The notes beneath the pieces are model-generated. The model saw only the letters and a list, made by a program, of their open reading frames with translations, made no database searches and had not been told where the DNA came from. A program made the position numbers and the translations under genes. Positions 7,104-12,123 of a stretch of DNA of 12,123 nucleotides are shown piece by piece. Each line of letters opens with the position of its first letter. Position 1 is the first letter of the stretch. Source of the stretch: Pseudomonadota bacterium (GTDB lineage: Bacteria; Desulfobacterota; JAPLJL01); contig JAPLJL010000124.1 in assembly GCA_026388615.1 (NCBI GenBank), positions 1 to 12,123 of the forward strand. The letters are read 5' to 3'.

Positions 7104-8988
7104 GATTATTTCCTTACGATATCTCTCCCGGAAAAATCCCATCAGACTTTTTCCTTTACTCCTGCTGGGGGGGATAATTTTCTTTTCAGCGCCGACCCGA
7201 GCGGAGGAAAAAAACGTTCAGCTCGAACCGGTCACGGTCACCGGCAGCCATATCCCGGGAGCCGGCGCCCTGGGCTCGGTTTCGGTAATTGAAAAGGAAG
7301 AAATCGAGAAAGCGCCGGCGGACTCAATCTCCGATCTCCTCGATCTCCAGGGCGGAATTGAGCTTCATCGCCGGGGAGCGGGGGAAATTCAGGGAGATCT
7401 TTCCATCCGCGGTTCCACCTCCGAGCAGGTCCTCATTCTCCTGGATGGCGTCCCCCTGAATGACCCTCAGACCTCGCACCACGACCTGGACCTGCCCATA
7501 TTTCTGAATGAAGTTGAGCGGGTTGAAATATTGAAAGGCCCGGGTTCTTCCCTTTATGGAACGGACGCCCTGGGTGGGGTGGTCCAGATCATTTCCAGCC
7601 CGCCTCCCCATAAATTCACCGTCCGGGGGAAAATCCGGGCGGGGACTTATTCTCAAGATCTTTATTATCACGACCGGGGAGGCCAGGCCCAGGTTACCCT
7701 ACCCTTCGCCAAAGGCGGGGCCAGGATCTCCGCTGGGTTCGATGATTCCTCCGGCTTCCGTCCGGGAACTGATTACCGGGCGATCAAAACCTCCGCGGAA
7801 GCTAACCCGGAAATCCTCGGGAGGAAAAGCAACCTGACCGTCGGTTACCTGGATAAGATATTTGGAGCCCAGGACTTTTACGGATCCAAACCCGGCTGGG
7901 AACCCTGGGAGCACACCCAAACCTTATTTGCCAAGACCGGTATCAACCTGATTTCCGACGGAGATTACACCCAGAAACCGACAATTTCTTTTCGCCGTCA
8001 CACCGATCATTTTGTCCTTTTTCGGGAAAACCCGGAAAGATATCAGAACCACCACCTGAGTTACACCATCCTGGGCACGCTCGAGTCGCTGATCCGCACG
8101 AAAAAAGCCGGCCAGCTGGCCCTGGGGCTGGAAGGCGCGGGAGACTGGCTGGAAAGCAGCAACCTCGGGGATCATTCCCAGTCCCGCGGCTCATTGGCGG
8201 CCGAGTATTCCAGTCCGAAAAAATTCCTCTGGGAACTGAATGCCAGTGCCCGAGCCGACGTTCATTCCGATCAGGCCACCGCCCTTTCACCTTCGCTCGG
8301 GATCGGCTACCGGGTCCTTCCCGGATTCCAGCTCAAGGCCTCCTCCGGGCTTTCCTATCGGTCCCCTTCCTTCACCGAGCTCTATTATTCCGATCCGAGC
8401 AATCAAAGTAATCCCGCCCTGAAAAACGAACGTTCACTTTCAGTCGAAGCGGGAGGGGAATATTATCCCGCGGCCAGAACCTTGCTTTCCCTGGTTCTTC
8501 TCCGTCGGTACGACTGGAACCTGATCGATTGGGCCCGGCTCAGCTCGACTGACACCTGGCAGGCCCTGAACCTGGATGACATCACCACCTATGGAATCGA
8601 GGCTTCCGCCCAGGCCGGGATTTTCCCCGGGCTGAATATCCGGGGCGAATACGGATTTCTGACCCAGGACCGGAAAGAAACCGGGTATCAGTACAAATAC
8701 AGCAACGATTTTCCCCGGCACCGCCTGGCCCTGACCTTCTGGGGAAAACCGGTAAAATTTTTCAGCTATTATCTGGCCTTGGACAGCCCGGTGGTGGACC
8801 TAACCCAGGGAAAGAAAAACGAGGATTTTCGTCAGGTCTTAATAAACGCGGCGATTTCCTACAACGCGAAATTTTATACTTTCTCGATTGAAGGGAAGGA
8901 TCTCACCAATGCCAATTACCAGGATATCACCGGTGTCCCCCGGCCCCGGAGATACCTGGGCACCCGCCTGGAATTTAAATGGGAGTAA
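7084..8988 (+). CDS. TonB-dependent outer-membrane receptor (BtuB-like)
   Basis: This 634-residue protein is an outer-membrane beta-barrel with an N-terminal plug, importing a scarce ligand (vitamin B12, siderophore or similar) with TonB energy. The signal peptide has a basic start and the core LFPLLLLGGIIFFSAPTRA, with cleavage expected after Ala40. A TonB-box-like LEPVTVTGS (48-56) follows. The plug has SISDLLDLQGGIEL, LSIRGSTSEQVLILLDGVPL, VERVEILKGPGSSLYGTDAL and GGVVQIIS, all standard. The barrel is rich in alternating aromatic strands and ends GTRLEFKWE. The last residue is Glu, not the usual terminal Phe/Trp. I chose ATG 7084 because it gives a normal signal peptide; a TTG at 7006 in the same frame would add 26 residues before it. 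No Shine-Dalgarno is visible, and the start lies inside the HD gene. The ligand cannot be read from the sequence; no riboswitch fits in the overlap. Confidence 0.88.
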   Translation: MLISSSRIISLRYLSRKNPIRLFPLLLLGGIIFFSAPTRAEEKNVQLEPVTVTGSHIPGAGALGSVSVIEKEEIEKAPADSISDLLDLQGGIELHRRGAGEIQGDLSIRGSTSEQVLILLDGVPLNDPQTSHHDLDLPIFLNEVERVEILKGPGSSLYGTDALGGVVQIISSPPPHKFTVRGKIRAGTYSQDLYYHDRGGQAQVTLPFAKGGARISAGFDDSSGFRPGTDYRAIKTSAEANPEILGRKSNLTVGYLDKIFGAQDFYGSKPGWEPWEHTQTLFAKTGINLISDGDYTQKPTISFRRHTDHFVLFRENPERYQNHHLSYTILGTLESLIRTKKAGQLALGLEGAGDWLESSNLGDHSQSRGSLAAEYSSPKKFLWELNASARADVHSDQATALSPSLGIGYRVLPGFQLKASSGLSYRSPSFTELYYSDPSNQSNPALKNERSLSVEAGGEYYPAARTLLSLVLLRRYDWNLIDWARLSSTDTWQALNLDDITTYGIEASAQAGIFPGLNIRGEYGFLTQDRKETGYQYKYSNDFPRHRLALTFWGKPVKFFSYYLALDSPVVDLTQGKKNEDFRQVLINAAISYNAKFYTFSIEGKDLTNANYQDITGVPRPRRYLGTRLEFKWE

Positions 8989-8997
8989 ATAAATGGG

Positions 8998-9015
8998 TTC
9001 TTTAAAACTAAAGAA
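8998..9015. terminator. Hairpin after the TonB receptor gene, weak terminator candidate
   Basis: TTCTTTA (8998-9004), loop AAAC, TAAAGAA (9009-9015) form a 7-bp AT-rich stem ten bases after the receptor stop. There is no proper T-run on the plus strand. A convergent minus-strand gene ends at 9075, so a termination signal between them would make sense. The stem is weak. Confidence 0.3.
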
Positions 9016-9074
9016 TTCCTTCAATCTCAAGGGACCCCTTATTTTGTTCGACTTTTAACCGGACAGCAGTGAGT

Positions 9075-9437
9075 TCATTTAATAAAGAATAAAACTAGCG
9101 TACACATAAAGAAAAATAAAACAGATAAAAAAACAGTCAAATTCCATCCATATAAAATTAATGCTATTATGCCAATAATTACAATTATCCCTCCTAAATA
9201 AAAAGTAATTTTCTGCGCCCACAAATCAAATCTTTCAGCACGAGAAATATTTTCTATGCTTTTTATTGTTCTACTAAAGTAATATCCAATAAAACATCCT
9301 GTTATTACACCTAAAAACGAAGCAATATAAAATGTTGAAGAATCAAAATTAATAAATGTGCCGACAATAGATCCAATTACTCCACCTATGGTACTGAATG
9401 TACCATAAATCTTTAATTGAAATGGAATCTTTTTCAT
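9075..9437 (-). CDS. Small four-helix membrane protein in an AT-rich patch, function unknown
   Basis: The 120-residue product is mostly hydrophobic. It has four likely membrane helices: about 10-30 (Gly-rich, TFSTIGGVIGSIVGTFI), 35-54 (TFYIASFLGVITGCFIGYYF), 77-97 (ITFYLGGIIVIIGIIALILY) and 100-119 (LTVFLSVLFFFMCTLVLFFI). A short polar loop (RTIKSIENISRAERFDLWAQ, 56-75) lies between helices 2 and 3. The base composition is very AT-rich, unlike all neighbours, and codon use is dominated by A/T third positions, which suggests acquisition from another source. I do not recognise a family. It begins 12 bases downstream of a stop codon ending another AT-rich frame (9450-9596), probably a former operon partner now truncated. 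The Shine-Dalgarno is poor (AAGAAATATAAGAA upstream). Confidence 0.6.
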   Translation of the reverse strand: MKKIPFQLKIYGTFSTIGGVIGSIVGTFINFDSSTFYIASFLGVITGCFIGYYFSRTIKSIENISRAERFDLWAQKITFYLGGIIVIIGIIALILYGWNLTVFLSVLFFFMCTLVLFFIK

Positions 9438-9449
9438 GTTTGAAAATTC

Positions 9450-9596
9450 TTATATTTCTTTTAATTTCTTTTTATAACGTTCATCCTGCTGCTTCTGAAA
9501 TTCTCTAATCTTCGAAAATATGGCAGAAAATATGGGGTCAGCCCGTGAGGTTGAAGGTAATCGTCTCAACTTTCTTCGCGAGTCTCTGCTCCTCCG
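9450..9596 (-). pseudogene. Probable 3' remnant of an AT-rich gene upstream of the four-helix gene
   Basis: A 48-codon open frame on the minus strand ends at the stop 9450-9452. Its last part reads IFSKIREFQKQQDERYKKKL and then KEI, a charged helical tail in AT-rich codons like those of the next gene 12 bases on. Upstream of about 9530 the frame runs into GC-richer sequence that is better explained by the transposase remnant read in a different frame (LTG stop). The simplest reading is a gene whose 5' part was replaced or lost at that seam. The function of the lost gene cannot be inferred. Confidence 0.4.
9514..9535. repeat. 10-bp direct repeat at the transposase-remnant edge
   Basis: GAAAATATGG occurs at 9514-9523 and again at 9526-9535, separated by CA. 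It lies exactly where the AT-rich DNA meets the transposase remnant, whose stop codon is at 9538-9540. It could be a trace of insertion or of slipped repair at the element end. Confidence 0.6.
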
Positions 9597-9684
9597 CTAA
9601 TCGCAAAGAAAATAGCTTGACCGACTGAGACACCTCCGAAAAACTAATTCCCCCTAACAAGCGAAGATGGGGGCATCCCTTATT
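9538..9684 (-). pseudogene. C-terminal remnant of an IS200-like/REP-associated transposase
   Basis: The minus-strand frame from 9684 to the stop at 9538-9540 encodes 48 residues: HLRLLGGISFSEVSQSVKLF, then SLRLAEEQRLAKKVETITFN and LTG. The motif LGGISFSEVSQSV followed by a basic/Leu-rich helix with RLAKKVE resembles the helix-turn-helix tail found at the C-terminus of many IS200-like REP-associated transposases (FGGISYSAVSQ...RL...L.KKVE). The frame is closed upstream by TAA (9685-9687). No HUH catalytic region or Tyr motif is present in the window, so only the tail survives. The identification rests on remembered family patterns, not on an alignment. Confidence 0.5.
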
Positions 9685-9706
9685 TTATTTCCCGATCTAT
9701 CTTTGC

Positions 9707-9734
9707 GGCGGTCGGCGGTCCGCGGTCGGCGGTC
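9707..9734. repeat. 14-bp tandem repeat, two copies
   Basis: GGCGGTCGGCGGTC (9707-9720) is followed directly by CGCGGTCGGCGGTC (9721-9734), differing at the first base only. It lies just 3' of the CCG/GCRYALVPGY gene, between it and the transposase remnant. Each unit itself contains the half-repeat CGGTC/CGGCGGTC, so slippage is likely. Confidence 0.7.
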
Positions 9735-9742
9735 GTTTCGTA

Positions 9743-10069
9743 CTAGAAATTGACCTGCTGCAGGGTCTCGCCGGCCTGGAGATTCTTGGCGATCGTTTTC
9801 TGTTCGCTGGTATCCTTAATCGGGTCAACGTCGGTGACATCGATCCCCTTATCGTTTTTGCGGGATTTCCAATTGACGATATAGCCGGGGACCAGGGCGT
9901 AGCGGCATCCCGTCCGTCCGCAACAGGAATTATCCACGATGGCGTGGCCGATCACCACCAGAAGTTCCCGGTCGTTGTATTTCATCCGGCGCTCCTCCTG
10001 GATTATGTAATATCCGGAAATAAACCTGATTTCTTCCCCGATCTCGGCGTGCACATACTCATTATTCAT
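9743..10069 (-). CDS. Small cysteine-motif protein, function unknown
   Basis: This 108-residue protein has no signal peptide or membrane helix. The first half looks like a beta-rich fold (EIRFISGYYIIQEERR, RELLVVIGHAIVD). Its distinctive core is NSCCGRTGCRYALVPGYIV (47-65), with Cys49, Cys50 and Cys55. A Cys-Cys-Gly...Gly-Cys cluster suggests metal or redox chemistry, but that is inference. I recall similar CCG..GCRYALVPGY sequences in uncharacterised small proteins of anaerobes but cannot name a family. The C-terminal 40 residues are polar and probably loosely folded. The start is well supported: GGAGGAG lies five bases before the ATG and a TATAAT box lies about 40 bases upstream. It appears to be transcribed alone. 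Confidence 0.75.
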   Translation of the reverse strand: MNNEYVHAEIGEEIRFISGYYIIQEERRMKYNDRELLVVIGHAIVDNSCCGRTGCRYALVPGYIVNWKSRKNDKGIDVTDVDPIKDTSEQKTIAKNLQAGETLQQVNF

Positions 10070-10106
10070 TACCGCTCCTCCGGTCTCTGATAAAACTCCG
10101 GATTAA

Positions 10107-10112
10107 ATTATA
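10107..10112 (-). promoter_or_regulatory. -10 box of the cysteine-motif gene promoter
   Basis: On the minus strand a perfect TATAAT lies at 10112-10107, about 37 bases before the ATG at 10069. The -35 region is poor: the best candidates are TGATTG at 17-base spacing or TTGCCA at 14. The predicted start near 10100 gives a leader of about 30 bases containing the Shine-Dalgarno (10075-10081). Confidence 0.5.
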
Positions 10113-10172
10113 GCGCAACCGGCAACTGGCAATCAGGGTCCACCCCTCCCCTTTTTTATGTGATCTGTTTTT

Positions 10173-10281
10173 GAGATCGCCACGCCCTCCGGGCTCGCGA
10201 TGACAAAATGGTTGTCATTGCGAGGACTGCCCGAGCCTTCAGCCCGTGTCGGCCAGGGAGCCAAAGCGACGAAGCAATCTC
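10173..10281. repeat. Dispersed palindromic repeat of the TCATTGCGAG/GAAGCAATCTC type
   Basis: The left part GAGATCGCCACGCCCTCCGG ... GCTCGCGATGACAA (10173-10206) and the right part TTGTCATTGCGAGGA ... GCGACGAAGCAATCTC (10212-10281) are inverted relative to each other, so the unit can fold into a long hairpin. The right arm carries about 40 extra bases (around 10226-10265). The words TCATTGCGAG and GAAGCAATCTC are those of a widespread intergenic repeat seen in many bacterial genomes. It fills most of the 284-base gap between the cysteine-motif gene and the propeller gene. I see no gene in this gap. Confidence 0.75.
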
Positions 10282-10353
10282 GGTTTTCAAAAACCCTGGT
10301 TAATTTGGGCAGCTCTGGCCCCGGGCAAATATCAGCTGTTTAATCCTAAACCT

Positions 10354-11742
10354 CTACCATCTCTTCTTTCCAAAAAACCTCTGGTAAAGGAAAAGAACCA
10401 GAACCGTAAAAATTATCGCCAAAACGGCCGTAATAATATTTTTTACCAGGCAGCCGCACGACTTCGTGCTTTCCCCCGGCAAGACGGGTTGGGTTATCGC
10501 CTGGGTTGGGACCACGACCGGCATGGGTTTCACCGAAGGCAGGGCCGTTTGGGTCACCGCCCCAGGCACCCCGGCGGGCGGAGCAGTCACGCCCTGCGGG
10601 GATCCCGCCTCGGTGGTGATCGGAGCCGGGGCTTCCTCGCTTATCGTTTCCGCTTCCGGACCGGGGAAGAGAACATATCCCGGACCTTTGTAGGAAATAG
10701 CATTGCCACCGGCCACCATTACCCGCTGGCCGTCATCCGACATGAAATAATCGGCCTCAGGCCCGGGGGCTTTCCAGGTCAGCTCGCCCTGCAAATCGTA
10801 AACCCGGGGCCCCTCCATGGTATTAACCCTGACATATTTCTGCGCCACCTTGACCGCGTTTAAATCCCCGGGAAGGATCTTCGGCAGATCAGCCTTGGCC
10901 CAAACCTGTTTCCCCGCCAGATCAAAAAGGTAAAGGTATCCGCGACCCTGGCCGTTTCCAACCATGGCAACCCTGTCTATCCTCTGGTTGATGCTTACCC
11001 CCAAAACAGCTTCATCCCCGGCCGCGGGGTCGGCGGTAACGGCCAAACCCCATTTTCTGGTTCCGGTGGGGTCAAACATGCTCAGGACAATCTTCCCCTG
11101 ATCCATTTTCTGGTTCACGATCAGGGATCCGTCCGAGGCCAGGTCGCAATTAGGCCCCAGATCCATCTGCTTGGTCAGCTTGCCCTCCCGGTTGAAGAGA
11201 CCCTGGTTATTGAAAAGAATGGTCTCGCCATTCTGAGAAATCAGCATTCTTTTCCAGTCCGGCTTGATTTCCCAGGGCCCCTTGTTCCAGATGATCTTCC
11301 CCCGGACGTCCGTCAGGATCGCCCCACCCTTCCGCCAAGAGGAAAAGAGAATATACTCACCGCTTCCGGAAAAGCGGCTGACCGCCGGCAAGTCCCGCAT
11401 GGACCAGAGCAGTTTCGATTCGCGGGTGTAAATGTAAACATTACGGACGGATTCGTCCGTCCCCGCGGTCTGGATCATGATATACCCGCCCTCTGGAGAT
11501 ACGGACGGGGTCGCGGCTTTGTCTACCTTAAGGGTAAAAAACTGTTTTCCCGTGTCGTTAAAGAGGAAAACCGCGTTATCCTGGCCCACCGCGATCAACT
11601 TCAAATCATCCGAGACGCTGATATTCTGCGCGCCGAGCGTGAAGGTGTTGTCCCACCCCGGTACTTCCGCCCCGGCCCGGGCCCAGGCCGGGATCAAAAT
11701 CATTACCACCGCCGCGATCAATCCGATGCTGATTTTCCTCAT
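10354..11742 (-). CDS. Secreted beta-propeller-like protein with C-terminal membrane anchor
   Basis: The 462-residue product starts with a signal peptide (MRKISIGLIAAVVMILIPAW ARA, cleavage near 23). Residues 30-360 are a series of WD40/PQQ-like blades, recognisable by repeated patterns such as DDLKLIAVGQDNAVFLFNDT, EGGYIMIQT...VYIYTRESKLLWS, GEYILFSSWRKGGAILTDVR, GYLYLFDLAGKQVWA and GPRVYDLQGELTWK. A Pro/Thr/Val-rich linker (about 362-425) leads to KSCGC (427-431), a hydrophobic helix NIITAVLAIIFTVLVLFLYQ and the basic tail RFFGKKRW. It is likely a periplasmic or surface propeller tethered to the membrane. The ligand or role is unknown; propellers usually mediate binding. GGGGG lies ahead of the ATG with AAAA spacing. 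It is read from its own promoter (11866-11894), downstream of the YHS gene in the same direction. Confidence 0.78.
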   Translation of the reverse strand: MRKISIGLIAAVVMILIPAWARAGAEVPGWDNTFTLGAQNISVSDDLKLIAVGQDNAVFLFNDTGKQFFTLKVDKAATPSVSPEGGYIMIQTAGTDESVRNVYIYTRESKLLWSMRDLPAVSRFSGSGEYILFSSWRKGGAILTDVRGKIIWNKGPWEIKPDWKRMLISQNGETILFNNQGLFNREGKLTKQMDLGPNCDLASDGSLIVNQKMDQGKIVLSMFDPTGTRKWGLAVTADPAAGDEAVLGVSINQRIDRVAMVGNGQGRGYLYLFDLAGKQVWAKADLPKILPGDLNAVKVAQKYVRVNTMEGPRVYDLQGELTWKAPGPEADYFMSDDGQRVMVAGGNAISYKGPGYVLFPGPEAETISEEAPAPITTEAGSPQGVTAPPAGVPGAVTQTALPSVKPMPVVVPTQAITQPVLPGESTKSCGCLVKNIITAVLAIIFTVLVLFLYQRFFGKKRW

Positions 11743-11818
11743 TTTTCCCCCTATCTCCCCCTGGTTAAAACGGTAGGTCCGGTTTCTTCACTTGGTATTG
11801 CGCTTCCCTCACCAAACA

Positions 11819-11844
11819 TACCTCTGGCTTACTGAGCCGTGGTA
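11819..11844 (-). promoter_or_regulatory. Leader hairpin ahead of the propeller gene
   Basis: TACC-TCT-GGCT, loop TACTG, AGCC-GT-GGTA form two 4-bp stems with an internal loop in the predicted leader. It lies 15-40 bases after the predicted start and about 77 bases before the ATG. It is short and imperfect and may be chance. No T-run follows on the minus strand, so I do not call it a terminator. Confidence 0.3.
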
Positions 11845-11865
11845 TAGCTTTACGGGTGGAAATTT

Positions 11866-11894
11866 ATTATCTATGAAATCCCTAAGCAGGTCAA
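11866..11894 (-). promoter_or_regulatory. Sigma-70-type promoter for the propeller gene
   Basis: On the minus strand TTGACC (11894-11889) and GATAAT (11871-11866) are separated by exactly 17 bases, each one mismatch from consensus. A start near 11859 gives a leader of about 115 bases. It lies in the 169-base gap between the YHS gene and the propeller gene and argues that the propeller gene is transcribed independently. Confidence 0.65.
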
Positions 11895-11911
11895 TCAGTT
11901 GCCGTCTCAAT

Positions 11912-12097
11912 TCAATGACCGCAACCGCACCCGCAGCCCTTCTTTTCCGAGCCGGGGTTGAGATATTTCTGCGGCTCCTGGTCAAAGGCCTTCATACAGC
12001 CCGGGGCGCAGAAATAATAAGTCTTCCCCTGAAACTCGCTCTTCCATTTGGCGGTTTTCTCCTCCACTGTCATTTTGCAAACTGGATCGATAGCCAT
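11912..12097 (-). CDS. YHS-domain metal-binding mini-protein
   Basis: The 61-residue protein is a single YHS domain. DPVCKM (4-9) and YYFCAPGCMKAFDQEPQKYL (27-46) match the family's DPVCGMxV and YFCSxxCxxxFxxxPxxY signatures. The likely metal ligands are Cys7, Cys30 and Cys34. YHS domains occur alone, in copper/heavy-metal ATPases and in hydroxylases, and are thought to bind metal. After the domain a short linker leads to GCGCGCGH (54-61), a Cys-rich tail that adds three Cys and a His as possible further ligands. A copper or other soft-metal carrier role is plausible but inferred. AAGGATGGA lies ahead of the ATG at suitable spacing. No other metal-resistance genes are visible; upstream context lies outside the window. 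Confidence 0.9.
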   Translation of the reverse strand: MAIDPVCKMTVEEKTAKWKSEFQGKTYYFCAPGCMKAFDQEPQKYLNPGSEKKGCGCGCGH

Positions 12098-12123
12098 TTT
12101 TCCATCCTTTTCGTAACTAAAAT

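Noticed and set aside
9075..9684. Toxin-antitoxin or phage-defence pair in the AT-rich patch
   Set aside because: Only one intact gene remains, with no recognisable toxin, nuclease or nucleotide-binding motif; the partner is truncated.
9707..9734. Tandem repeat as a CRISPR or integron site
   Set aside because: Only two 14-bp copies without spacers and no cas or integrase gene in the window.
10246..10863. Plus-strand open frame of 205 codons
   Set aside because: It overlaps the dispersed palindromic repeat and the 3' end of the propeller gene, and is rich in Arg/Gly/His as expected for a shadow frame.

Overview
The window looks like a chromosomal segment of a GC-rich Gram-negative bacterium. 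An outer-membrane TonB-dependent receptor, a lipoprotein-type signal and two secreted or surface-type proteins support an outer membrane. The set of families (DUF3467, a long-chain prenyl synthase, a YfbR-like HD protein, a small CCG/GCRYALVPGY protein, a YHS protein) and the dispersed intergenic repeats suggest a Desulfobacterota/deltaproteobacterial-type anaerobe. That placement is an inference; no marker here fixes the taxon.

Left part (1-5809), all on the plus strand. A weak promoter leads into a DUF3467 gene and a polyprenyl diphosphate synthase (quinone side-chain synthesis). A clear intrinsic terminator lies between them and gyrA, only 15 bases before the gyrA start. gyrA, a TPR lipoprotein-like gene, a 28-codon very basic mini-gene and rnhB (RNase HII) follow with a 4-base overlap, a 3-base gap and a 9-base gap, so they are probably one transcript. 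RNase HII has archaeal-type sequence signatures, and GyrA has Ala where E. coli has the quinolone-contact Ser83.

Middle part (5810-8990), plus strand. An imperfect inverted repeat precedes a 399-residue HD-domain protein with a YfbR-like nucleotidase core. Its 3' end overlaps the start of a BtuB-like TonB-dependent receptor.

Accessory patch (about 9000-9740), minus strand. This is a strikingly AT-rich stretch. It holds an intact four-helix membrane protein, a probable 3' remnant of another AT-rich gene, and the C-terminal remnant of an IS200-like/REP-associated transposase, with a 10-bp direct repeat at the seam and a 14-bp tandem repeat at the outer edge. It looks like foreign DNA damaged by a mobile element.

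Right part (9743-12097), minus strand. A small conserved-looking Cys protein of unknown function has its own perfect TATAAT box. Next comes a dispersed palindromic repeat of the TCATTGCGAG/GAAGCAATCTC type. A secreted, repeat-rich beta-propeller-like protein ends in a Cys-Gly-Cys/transmembrane/basic tail. Its leader carries a good TTGACC-17-GATAAT promoter and a hairpin. Last is a YHS-domain metal-binding mini-protein with a CGCGCGH tail.

I found no complete, recognisable new defence, CRISPR or biosynthetic system. The most unusual items are the AT-rich patch, the tripartite C-terminus of the propeller protein, the basic mini-gene and the archaeal-like RNase HII.
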